Positions 43,320 to 51,153 of a DNA stretch of 64,000 bases are shown one piece after another. The number at the start of each line of letters is the position of its first letter. The first letter of the stretch is position 1. Under the pieces are notes generated by a model, which was given only the letters and a program-made list of their open reading frames with translations, did not search any database and was not told the origin of the DNA. The translations under genes were made by a program, and so were the position numbers. The DNA lies in contig JAGAJN010000018.1 of assembly GCA_017828975.1 (NCBI GenBank), positions 1 to 64,000 of the forward strand, in the 5' to 3' direction. Origin of the DNA: Oscillospiraceae bacterium (lineage in GTDB: Bacteria > Bacillota > Clostridia > Oscillospirales > Ruminococcaceae).

Positions 43320-44858
43320 ATGTGCGAGCTTACCGAACCTTACAAAAATATCCCCCCTCAGACGGAGATAAAAACGCCCAAGGTCTACACCCCGATCGAG
43401 CAGATATGCTCATTTATCTGCATAATTCTCGGATATTTCTGGCTTGATACCGTGCTGCTTCACGGCGGCAGAAGCACTGGCGGAGCACTTTTCTGCATTG
43501 CCCTTTCGATTACAGCATTTTTTGCAATGAAAAAAATCGGTGCCGCAATGACCCGCTTTGTGATATTCCTGTTTGCAATGTCCCTGCTTTTCGGGGGAAA
43601 TCTCTTTATCACGTCCAACGAATACGCCAAATTTGCCTCGGGATTTTCCTCGGTGACCGCCACGGCAATGTTCCTTTGGTGTACCTCCTGCGGATATTCA
43701 AAGCCCCAGCCATATATGGGACTTGACCTGATGAATGCCGTCCTGAAACGTCCCTTTGAAAGCTATTCCGAAACGCTGCCCGCAGCAGTTTCCGTCACCC
43801 GCAAAATTAAAGGGAACAATCTCAAAAATGTCAAATATATAGTGCTCGGACTGCTTTTCGCCCTGCCCGCCACCGCCGTTATTACCGTGCTTCTGTCAAT
43901 GGCAGACGAACGCATGGAAAGCCTTATGGACAGCATTTTTGACTTTGAATTTATCCCCTCCGAAATGGTTTCCCATATAATAACCTTTGTATTTTCCCTG
44001 CTTATCTCCTGCGGGATATTCAGCCTGATATTCTCCGCAATTCGCACTAAACGGACTCCCGATGAAGCCAATTTCCTGAAATCCACCTTTGCGGAAACCT
44101 GCGGCAAGGCAAACGGACTGCTTGTTTACTCGGCTGTCACTCCCATCTGCCTTATTTATGTGATTTTCTTCTTTCTCCAAGCGGACTATTTTCTCGGCGG
44201 ATTTATGGGAAATCTCCCCGACGGTCAGAGCTTTTCGGAATATGCAAGACGAGGATTTTTTGAGCTTTGTGCGGTCGCCGTTATAAACGCCGCAATTATC
44301 CTGTTCATCAACGGCATCTGCGAGAAGCAAAGCGGCAGACCGAAAGCCCTGAAATTTTTCACCATATTCCTGTCAGCGTCAACGGTGCTTTTAGTTGCCA
44401 CCGCCATGAGCAAAATGGTTATGTATATAAATGAATATGGCTATACACAAAAGCGAATCTACGCATCTATCCTGATGATCTCCCTTGCAATTCTGTTCAT
44501 TTTTGTTATCGTAAAACAGGTCTGGGAACAGTTTGATTTGTCAATGACAGCGTTCGTTCTGACGGTAACAATGCTTTCCGTTTTCAGCTTTGCAAATGTT
44601 GACAGCTTTATTGTCAACGAGAATTATCGGCTGTACACAAGTGGAAAGATCTCCGAGTTTGGTGTTTCATATTACGATATTTCCGCAGATGCCATTCCCG
44701 CACTTGACCGTCTGGCAAAAGATAATTTCAAAAAAGCACAAAATATTATAAAGGATAAAGGCGAGGTGCTTGAGCTTGACCATAAACACGGAAGCATTTA
44801 TCAAGCAAATCTTCGTGAATATGTGGGACGTATGATCGCCGGCGAATACCGCAGTTAA
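43320..44858 (+). CDS. DUF4173/DUF4153-like polytopic membrane protein
   Basis: A 512-residue protein with about eleven membrane segments and a short C-terminal cytoplasmic tail. YARRGFFELCAVAVINAAII near residue 305-325 is the conserved core of the DUF4173 family. Function unknown; family members cluster with sensory or regulatory genes. The start ATG 43320 directly follows the XRE gene (AAGG in the last codons), so it is translationally coupled. It converges on the radical SAM gene with a 4-base overlap. Confidence 0.75.
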   Translation: MCELTEPYKNIPPQTEIKTPKVYTPIEQICSFICIILGYFWLDTVLLHGGRSTGGALFCIALSITAFFAMKKIGAAMTRFVIFLFAMSLLFGGNLFITSNEYAKFASGFSSVTATAMFLWCTSCGYSKPQPYMGLDLMNAVLKRPFESYSETLPAAVSVTRKIKGNNLKNVKYIVLGLLFALPATAVITVLLSMADERMESLMDSIFDFEFIPSEMVSHIITFVFSLLISCGIFSLIFSAIRTKRTPDEANFLKSTFAETCGKANGLLVYSAVTPICLIYVIFFFLQADYFLGGFMGNLPDGQSFSEYARRGFFELCAVAVINAAIILFINGICEKQSGRPKALKFFTIFLSASTVLLVATAMSKMVMYINEYGYTQKRIYASILMISLAILFIFVIVKQVWEQFDLSMTAFVLTVTMLSVFSFANVDSFIVNENYRLYTSGKISEFGVSYYDISADAIPALDRLAKDNFKKAQNIIKDKGEVLELDHKHGSIYQANLREYVGRMIAGEYRS

Positions 44859-45736
44859 AAAAAGCTAAGCTGCGTATCATACCCCGACTTGTAAGCAGCA
44901 CAAATATCCTCCATTTTATATAGTATACCGTACCGCTCACATTCCGAAGCAAACCTTGCCCAAAGCTTCTTAACATTCGGCGATGTGCAGCCGTAATTCT
45001 CCCCGAAATAGGACTCGTATTTCCTCCGAAGTCCCTTTTCGGGGAATATTTTTTCCAGCTGACTGAGATAGTGTTCCCGCTGACGCCCCCGAAGGGTCAT
45101 GCCGAATGCGGGATAGATGAACCTTGCCCCACATTCGTGAGCGGTTTTCACTATGCCGATAATGTTCTCCTCGGTGTCCTCGATAAACGGGAGAACGGGC
45201 ATAAGCGTTATCCCCGTGAAAATTCCCTTTCCGGACATTTCCGCAATTGCCGAAAATCTCTCGGAAGATACGGAAACATTCGGCTCGATAAGCCTGCAAA
45301 GCTCATCATCGCAGGTGGTGACTGTCATTTTTGCCATTGCGGGGGAATGTTCGGCTATCTCCAGAAGAATATCCATGTCACGAACTATCAACGCACTTTT
45401 GGACAGTACCACCGCCCCGAAGCCGTAAGCATTGATAAGCTCCAGCGCATGGCGGGTCAGCAGCTCGGTTTCCTCAAAGGGATTGTACGGGTCGGACATT
45501 GAACCCGTCCCCACAACGCCCGTGCGCACCTTTCTCCGCAGCTCGTCCCTAAGAATGGTCAGAGCGTTCTCCTTTGCCCGAACCCTTTCAAAATCGTCAA
45601 TGCCGTAGCAGTCGCTTCGGCTGTCGCAGTAAATGCAGCCGTGACAGCAGCCTCTGTACAGATTCATCATATAATCCGTCCCGAACCAGCTGCCCTTTGT
45701 CCTCCCCAGAATGGTTTTTGCGGGAATTGTTTCCAT
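44855..45736 (-). CDS. SPL-type radical SAM protein
   Basis: A 293-residue radical SAM protein. The cluster-binding Cx3Cx2C is Cys30-Cys34-Cys37 in LYRGCCHGCIYCDSR (Cys31 is extra). TGSMSDPYNPFEE and LSKSALIVRDMDIL match the spore photoproduct lyase-like (SplB-related) group and the radical SAM mobile pair proteins. No second member of a mobile pair is adjacent. Start ATG 45736 behind AGGGGGTG. The substrate is unknown; DNA repair or protein modification are both possible. Confidence 0.8.
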   Translation of the reverse strand: METIPAKTILGRTKGSWFGTDYMMNLYRGCCHGCIYCDSRSDCYGIDDFERVRAKENALTILRDELRRKVRTGVVGTGSMSDPYNPFEETELLTRHALELINAYGFGAVVLSKSALIVRDMDILLEIAEHSPAMAKMTVTTCDDELCRLIEPNVSVSSERFSAIAEMSGKGIFTGITLMPVLPFIEDTEENIIGIVKTAHECGARFIYPAFGMTLRGRQREHYLSQLEKIFPEKGLRRKYESYFGENYGCTSPNVKKLWARFASECERYGILYKMEDICAAYKSGYDTQLSFF

Positions 45737-45769
45737 AAAATCACCCCCTTATATAATGATAATAACAAA

Positions 45770-45799
45770 CCGAATATGACAGCAGTATGTCATATTCGG
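45770..45799 (-). terminator. Terminator of the DUF896 gene
   Basis: CCGAATATGACA and TGTCATATTCGG form a perfect 12-bp stem; TTTGTTATT follows on the minus strand. Confidence 0.75.
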
Positions 45800-45807
45800 C
45801 AAAAAAA

Positions 45808-46032
45808 TCAATCATCTTCAACAACGTCAATTTTTCTCTTATCACCCTCGGCAAGCTTGGGGGCGTCCACTATCTCAATGTTGTCAAGCTGAGCCTTCAG
45901 ATTGCGGACAAAGCCTGCTCTGTATTCGTTGCGCAAAGCGGTCTGCTCCTCCTTTTCCTCGGGGGTTAGACCCTCGGGAGTGCGGGATTTGCGGGCAAGT
46001 TCGTTGATACGGTCTATTTTTTCCTGTGTCAT
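45808..46032 (-). CDS. DUF896/UPF0291 (YnzC-like) small protein
   Basis: A 74-residue charged helical protein. TQEKIDRINELARKSRTPEG, then LTPEEKEEQTALRNEYRAGF, is the complete DUF896 signature; B. subtilis YnzC is in the SOS-controlled yneA operon. Here it stands alone. The start is ATG 46032 after AGAGGAGAAACG; the longer frame from 46059 crosses the ribosome site. The acidic C-terminal tail is family typical. Function unknown. Confidence 0.9.
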   Translation of the reverse strand: MTQEKIDRINELARKSRTPEGLTPEEKEEQTALRNEYRAGFVRNLKAQLDNIEIVDAPKLAEGDKRKIDVVEDD

Positions 46033-46128
46033 TTTCGTTTCTCCTCTTTTCGGTAGCATTTGATTTTATTATACGTCATTTATAAGGATAATTTATGAAT
46101 ATGCTGTGCAAGTTTTGATAATTTACAA

Positions 46129-47409
46129 TCATCGACCGTAAAGGACATATTCAAAACAGTCGGAGATATTTTCCTCAAAATAGCCGCAGACCCGCATTGC
46201 CCGTTCAAAGGTCTGCTCAAATTCATCGGTATCACAGTTTTGTATATTATCCTTGAGATATGCCTCGGTATCATCGAAAAGCAGACGGTTTATTCCATAG
46301 ATAATATACCTTTCGTCCTCGAATATCTTCAAGTCCTCAAGCTCCGAAAATCTATAAAATTTACCGTGAATAAAACAATATTTTTCGGGGGATACCTCCT
46401 CAGCGCCAAAGGAAACACCTGCGTAAACGGGAAGCTGTACCGTACCGCCGTTTTTATCGGAATATTCAACATATATCTGAAAGCAGCCGTCCTTGCGGTT
46501 GTATACCTTTTCGCCGTCCGAAATATCATAAAACCTCTCGCCCAAAATACAGCGGTGAGTATGGTCAAGCTCTGCTCCCCTGCCCGATACAAACAGATAG
46601 CGGTTGTCCTCGCCGTTATTTAGCGGGGAACGCTCATATTCTGTCACAAAGAGAGAATATTCGGGAAAACAGGTCATAGAACGGGCACTGACATAGCTGT
46701 CGCCCATAGCGGAAATGTCCTTTTGCACAGCCTCATAGTAATCGGATAAAATATCTTCGGAATCGGGGTCGCCCTCAAAGTAGAAGCTGTATTTTGAATC
46801 TGCTGACGCATAATATTCGGGCTGAACAGTCGGCGTTTCGGGTCGGTAAACTTCGGGTTCTTCATCGGGAACAGGCGTTGGCTGAACAAATCTGAATGAG
46901 CATTGCCAGTCGTGTTCGTGAACGAAATTATCGTCCGTCAGCTGAATATAATAAACGGAATCGTCCTGCTCTATCTCCGAAATATCATACGATTTCTTTA
47001 GGTCGATACGCACAGTTTCCCTCTGCTCGGACTTTACCTTCTTGGAATTATAGTCCCGTTTATCGGACAGTTCGGGAATTATATTATTGTCAAAGCTGCC
47101 CAGCCTGTAACTGTCCTGAAAGTACACCGTTTTGTCGGTACCGTTGTATATCTCTATCTCAACAATGCCGTTTCCCATATATTCTGCGGTAAAATTCAGA
47201 TCGTCGGGGTCGTAGAGCTTGCTGCCGTATGCCATTACAGTTCCTATCCCCACAGCAGAAGCAGCACAAAGGCAGACCGCTGCAACAGGCTTAAGGCTGT
47301 GCCGTCCCGCCAGCTTTTTCATCTCCATGACGGTTTTTTCCTTTAGTGCTTCGGGTGCTTTCAGGCTTTTATAATATGTATCGGAAATTTCAAACTTCAT
47401 ATCCTTCAC
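46129..47409 (-). CDS. Probable anti-sigma factor with large extracytoplasmic domain
   Basis: A 426-residue protein co-transcribed with and overlapping the sigma factor gene by 4 bases. The N-terminus (1-45, FEISDTYYKSLKAPEALKEK) is cytoplasmic and helical, one membrane segment lies at about 42-64 (KPVAAVCLCAASAVGIGTVM), and about 360 residues lie outside, including FTAEYMGNGIVEIEIYNGTD and a Pro/Glu linker. This is the layout of the Firmicute anti-sigma proteins paired with SigW/SigV-like factors (DUF4179-like N-terminus). The ectodomain is not recognised; it may sense envelope stress. Confidence 0.7.
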   Translation of the reverse strand: MKDMKFEISDTYYKSLKAPEALKEKTVMEMKKLAGRHSLKPVAAVCLCAASAVGIGTVMAYGSKLYDPDDLNFTAEYMGNGIVEIEIYNGTDKTVYFQDSYRLGSFDNNIIPELSDKRDYNSKKVKSEQRETVRIDLKKSYDISEIEQDDSVYYIQLTDDNFVHEHDWQCSFRFVQPTPVPDEEPEVYRPETPTVQPEYYASADSKYSFYFEGDPDSEDILSDYYEAVQKDISAMGDSYVSARSMTCFPEYSLFVTEYERSPLNNGEDNRYLFVSGRGAELDHTHRCILGERFYDISDGEKVYNRKDGCFQIYVEYSDKNGGTVQLPVYAGVSFGAEEVSPEKYCFIHGKFYRFSELEDLKIFEDERYIIYGINRLLFDDTEAYLKDNIQNCDTDEFEQTFERAMRVCGYFEENISDCFEYVLYGR

Positions 47410-47861
47410 TCCATTTCTTTTTTCAACAGCTGCCTTGCTTTAAAAAGGCGAGATTTTATCGTACCGGACGGTTTGCCGAGTATCCTTGCCGCTTCATCGG
47501 CAGTATATCCCTCCAAACAGCAAAGGATCATTACCTCTCTGAATTTTTGCGGAAGGTCGCCTATTATTATCCTAAGGTCGCTTTGGGAAAAATCATCGCC
47601 TGTTTCGGCTGCACGATCGGTATCGGCAGCGGTTGATCTCAGCCGTGAATTTGCATTTTTCGAGAGATTAATGGTTGTTCGTATAAGCCAGAATTTCAGA
47701 TGCTCCTCGTCCTTTATCCTGCCTATATTCTTAACAAGCCTTAAAAAAGCCTCCTGAAAAATATCCTCCGCCGAGGACTTATCCATAATGTGAGTGAGAG
47801 CTATCCGATAGACCATATCTCCGTAGGTTTCCACAATTTTTTCAAAATCGGCATTCTGCAA
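47406..47861 (-). CDS. ECF-type RNA polymerase sigma factor
   Basis: A 151-residue sigma-70 family factor with region 2 (YGDMVYRIALTHIMDKSSAE DIFQ) and region 4 (LPQKFREVMILCCLEGYTAD EAARILGKPSGTIKSRLFKAR). I take TTG 47861, six bases after GGAGGTG, as start; the longer frame begins with TTG 47876 inside that ribosome site. A perfect palindrome TGAAAGATCTTTCA (47884-47897) lies just upstream. Paired with the overlapping membrane anti-sigma gene. Confidence 0.9.
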   Translation of the reverse strand: MQNADFEKIVETYGDMVYRIALTHIMDKSSAEDIFQEAFLRLVKNIGRIKDEEHLKFWLIRTTINLSKNANSRLRSTAADTDRAAETGDDFSQSDLRIIIGDLPQKFREVMILCCLEGYTADEAARILGKPSGTIKSRLFKARQLLKKEME

Positions 47862-47999
47862 AATTTTCACCTCCAATGTATTGTGAAAGATCTTTCATTT
47901 ATAAAACCGTTCAAGGAGCGATTTAGTTCATTTTTTTCAGAATTTATTTTCCCGACATAATAACCGTTTAAAACACATAATTTTTGTTAATAAAGTGCA

Positions 48000-48028
48000 T
48001 TGATTTCAACAATTTACCGTGATATAAT
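48000..48028 (+). promoter_or_regulatory. Promoter of the repeat-tailed membrane protein
   Basis: TTGATT, 17-base spacer, TATAAT; 34 bases to ATG 48063. Confidence 0.7.
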
Positions 48029-48062
48029 TATTGAGAAAAATATATTATCGGGGGTAATTTTA

Positions 48063-49181
48063 ATGGGAAGAATAAAAACAAGACTTTTGCTGACGCTTGC
48101 CATAATGGGAGTTATGTTCACAGGCTTCGGCATTTCAAGCATATCCTTTGACGGAAAGAAAGCCAAGGATTTCGCCACAGCGTCCTCCTATCAGCTTACG
48201 AAAAACGCTAAATTTGAGGGTGTCATAGATACTTGCTTAGGAAACTACGCTTATGAAACCGATGATGATTCGACAACAGAATACTACCTTATTCCTCTGC
48301 CGTCATCTATGAACAAATCCGACGATCCCGCCGATTGGTACTATGTATCATTCAGCACAGGCAACCACAGCCACCCCATAACAATGGACAGAATAATCGA
48401 CTACACCTACGGCGACACAGATACATATGTCTACCTGCCGTTTACGGGACAGGTCAAGGATCTCGATTCCGAGATAGAGGGCTACCTGTATGAAGCAATA
48501 ATTGAAGCCGATTTATTTGGAACAGACGATATGGCGGAGATAAAGCAGCACGTTTCCCCATACTGTATCGAATACCGTGCAACAGGCTTTGGCGGTTTCC
48601 TTCTTGTGATCGGACTTATCTGCTTAGGTATCCTTGCTGCGATATTCATTCCCGTTATCAGACGCGGCGAAATGCAGATGTCCTTCAAGCCCGCAGGCGG
48701 GTTCCGTCATACAGGCGAAGCAATGGATATGCCTATGTCCGGCGGAACAGCCGCACCTTATAATATGAACGCTGCTCCTTCTTACACTCAGCCGCAGAAT
48801 ATGTCGGGAACAACTCCTTCCTACGCACAGCCACGGAGTATGAACAACACTCCTTCCTATGCTCAGCCGCAGAGCATGAACAGCACTCCTTCTTACGCTC
48901 AGCCGCAGAGCATGAACAACACTCCTTCTTATGCTCAGCCGCAAAGCATGAACAGCACCCCATCTTACGCTCAGCCGCAAAGCATGAACAGCACTCCTTC
49001 TTATGCTCAGCCGCAAAGCATGAACAGCACTCCATCTTACGCTCAGCCGCAGAGTGCAAGCGTAAAACCCGCCGCTCCCAATGGCTTTGAGGAACCGTCC
49101 GCAGGCGTCGGGGTTATGGACGAGCTGGACACATCAAGCCTTTCCTTTGATGATTACGACGACCTTGACCAAAAGCTTTGA
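48063..49181 (+). CDS. Two-pass membrane protein with a Pro/Gln repeat tail
   Basis: A 372-residue protein: membrane segment 1 (residues 7-27), an outside domain of about 150 residues, membrane segment 2 (about 182-203), and a cytoplasmic tail made of eight 12-residue repeats of the type TPSYAQPQSMNS (about residues 238-330), ending in an acidic DDYDDLDQKL. The start ATG 48063 follows a GGGGG ribosome site; the longer frame to 48000 crosses the promoter. Function unknown. Tails of this kind are low complexity and could bind SH3-like or SpoIID-type partners, but that is speculation. Confidence 0.75.
   Translation: MGRIKTRLLLTLAIMGVMFTGFGISSISFDGKKAKDFATASSYQLTKNAKFEGVIDTCLGNYAYETDDDSTTEYYLIPLPSSMNKSDDPADWYYVSFSTGNHSHPITMDRIIDYTYGDTDTYVYLPFTGQVKDLDSEIEGYLYEAIIEADLFGTDDMAEIKQHVSPYCIEYRATGFGGFLLVIGLICLGILAAIFIPVIRRGEMQMSFKPAGGFRHTGEAMDMPMSGGTAAPYNMNAAPSYTQPQNMSGTTPSYAQPRSMNNTPSYAQPQSMNSTPSYAQPQSMNNTPSYAQPQSMNSTPSYAQPQSMNSTPSYAQPQSMNSTPSYAQPQSASVKPAAPNGFEEPSAGVGVMDELDTSSLSFDDYDDLDQKL
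48774..49053. repeat. 36-bp tandem minisatellite in a coding region
   Basis: Eight near-identical 36-bp units (CCTTCTTACGCTCAGCCGCA-type) encode 12-residue repeats. Differences are mainly synonymous or N/S swaps, so copy number may vary by slippage. Confidence 0.9.
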
Positions 49182-49198
49182 TATTCAAAGATAAAAGC

Positions 49199-49240
49199 AG
49201 TCCCCTTGATGCAATTCAAACGCATCAAGGGGACTTTTTA
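49199..49240 (+). terminator. Terminator after the repeat-tailed membrane protein
   Basis: AGTCCCCTTGATGC pairs with GCATCAAGGGGACT, followed by TTTTTA. Confidence 0.88.
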
Positions 49241-49275
49241 CTGCGGGAAGTATAATTCCACTTTTCACATTTTCA

Positions 49276-50925
49276 TTACTCCGCCATTGCGGAAATAGCC
49301 GAAAGAGCCTTGTCGGTACTCCAATAGAACAGTTCATCGCTGTATTCCTCTGTCAAACCGCATCTGCCGAACATCTCCTTAACAGGGGGCTGGACACAGG
49401 AGAAATAAATCTTCGAGCCCTTTGCGGTGTGCTTCCTGCATATTTCCAGAAGTGAGGAAACGCCCGAAATATCAGCAAGAGGAACACCTCGCATTGAGAA
49501 GATGATTATCTCGCTGCCCTTAACGTCCTCCAGCTTTTCTTCAAGCTTGTTGGCTGTTCCGAAATAGAGGGGTCCTGTTATGTATGCGACCTTTGTTTTT
49601 TCCAGAGCCTCGGGGTGTGCAACATCGTCACCCAGCTTGTCCGCATCAACATCGGAAACACACACCTGCATATCCGAAACCTTTACAACGAACATGATTA
49701 TGGAGAACACAACGCCGATAACGATAGCAACAGTAAGGTCGAAAACAACGGTAGCCGCCATTGTAATAAGGAACTGCGACATTGCCGTCTTTATCTTCTT
49801 GCCGAAAATGGACTTGATAGCCTCCCACTCGTTCATACGCCATGCGGTCACGATAAGCACTCCCGCCAGCGCAGAAAGAGGTATCTGCGACATTACGCCG
49901 CCCAGCACGAACATAGAAAGCAGCAGCACAACAGCGTGAATTACCGAGGTCAGACGGGTAACACAGCCCGACTTGATAGCAACGCTTGTTCTTGCAATAG
50001 CCGCAGTCGCAGGAACGCCGCCAAAGAAGGGTATCAGCATATTGCCCACGCCCTGAGCGACCAGCTCCTGGTCTGCGTTCAGCTTTTTGCCTGTCATACG
50101 TCCCGCAGATGCACCGCAGAGAAGGCTCTCGATAAGTCCCAGAGCAGCGATAGAAAGTGCGCTGACAGACAGATTTGCCATTGCAGAGAGGTCAAAATCA
50201 GCAAATGTCAGACGGTCTGCAAGGAAAATGCTCTTAGGTATCTCGCCCACAACGGGAACGTCAAACTTCACGATCATATTAACAGCCGTTGCGATAATAA
50301 TAGCCGCCAGCGAACCGGGACAGTATTTCGTCAGCTTTTTGGGATAAACAAACATAAACAGTATGACCGCCGCACCGATGATAAGTCCCGTATAATTGGG
50401 GTGCTGCTCCAAACGGAAATAGCTCACCAGCTTCTCAACGGTGGTAAGTCCCTCCGAGGTAAGTCCTGTGAGATTGTTCACCTGACCGAGGGCGATAATG
50501 ATTGCAATACCGCTTGTAAAGCCCGTGATTACGGGAGATGGGATAAAGGAAACCAGCCCGCCCAGCTTCAGAAGTCCGCAGAGCAGCAGAATAACGCCCG
50601 ACATAAAGCTTGCGATAAACACGCCCTTCAGACCGTACTGCGCCACCAGAGAAACCAGAATTGCCGTCATTGCACCCGTAGGACCGCTTATCTGATAAAA
50701 TCCGCCCGAAAGCAGACCGATAACGATACCCGAGATAACAGCAGTGACCAGTCCCGAAGCGGCAGATGCACCCGAGCCTACACCGAATGCCAGAGCCAGC
50801 GGCAGCGCAACAGCAGCGCAGGTTATTCCCGCAAGCACGTCCTTACCGAATTTTGCCGCATTATACCCCGAAAATTCTTCCTTGAGATCCTTGACATAAT
50901 CCTTGACAATCATATTTTTGACCAT
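49276..50925 (-). CDS. SulP-family anion transporter with STAS domain
   Basis: A SulP permease of about 549 residues. GPTGAMTAILVSLVAQYGLK and SGIAIIIALGQV fit the SulP fold; about eleven membrane segments run to residue ~420, then a STAS domain (GSEIIIFSMRGVPLADISGV). Bacterial SulP proteins carry sulfate, bicarbonate or dicarboxylates; the substrate here is unknown. Start is uncertain: ATG 50925 has a close GGAAAG, ATG 50913 none, and the longer frame reaches 50961. Confidence 0.85.
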   Translation of the reverse strand: MVKNMIVKDYVKDLKEEFSGYNAAKFGKDVLAGITCAAVALPLALAFGVGSGASAASGLVTAVISGIVIGLLSGGFYQISGPTGAMTAILVSLVAQYGLKGVFIASFMSGVILLLCGLLKLGGLVSFIPSPVITGFTSGIAIIIALGQVNNLTGLTSEGLTTVEKLVSYFRLEQHPNYTGLIIGAAVILFMFVYPKKLTKYCPGSLAAIIIATAVNMIVKFDVPVVGEIPKSIFLADRLTFADFDLSAMANLSVSALSIAALGLIESLLCGASAGRMTGKKLNADQELVAQGVGNMLIPFFGGVPATAAIARTSVAIKSGCVTRLTSVIHAVVLLLSMFVLGGVMSQIPLSALAGVLIVTAWRMNEWEAIKSIFGKKIKTAMSQFLITMAATVVFDLTVAIVIGVVFSIIMFVVKVSDMQVCVSDVDADKLGDDVAHPEALEKTKVAYITGPLYFGTANKLEEKLEDVKGSEIIIFSMRGVPLADISGVSSLLEICRKHTAKGSKIYFSCVQPPVKEMFGRCGLTEEYSDELFYWSTDKALSAISAMAE

Positions 50926-50970
50926 TCTTTCCAATAAAGTAAGTGATTTTCCAAAAAACACACCTTTTTT

Positions 50971-50999
50971 ATTTTACTCTCTGTTTTGCACAATGTCAA
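50971..50999 (-). promoter_or_regulatory. Promoter of the SulP gene
   Basis: On the minus strand TTGACA, 17-base spacer, TAAAAT, about 46 bases before ATG 50925. Confidence 0.7.
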
Positions 51000-51114
51000 G
51001 CAGAAATTTTCTGCCCTTTTGCCAAAATTTCTGTGTATTTTGTCGATTTCGGGAGGATATTTCAAGCAAAATCAACAGTTTATGCGAAATATGTCACCTT
51101 TTTCCCAAACAGTA

Positions 51115-51149
51115 AAAAACGCCGTCCGATGCAAAAGCAAGGAACGGCG
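51115..51149 (-). terminator. Terminator of the degenerate P-type ATPase gene
   Basis: On the minus strand CGCCGTTCC and GGACGGCG pair with one bulge; TTTTTTA follows. Confidence 0.7.
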
Positions 51150-51153
51150 GAAT

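Noticed and set aside
44855-45736. Radical SAM mobile pair system
   Set aside because: Only one radical SAM gene is present; neighbours are DUF4173 and DUF896, so a mobile pair is not supported.
48774-49053. Possible CRISPR array (regular 36-bp repeats)
   Set aside because: Units are contiguous without spacers and lie in frame in a membrane-protein gene; no cas genes.
49615-50937. 440-codon plus-strand open frame
   Set aside because: It is the antisense shadow of the SulP gene: His/Arg/Asn-rich composition, no ribosome site, no domain.
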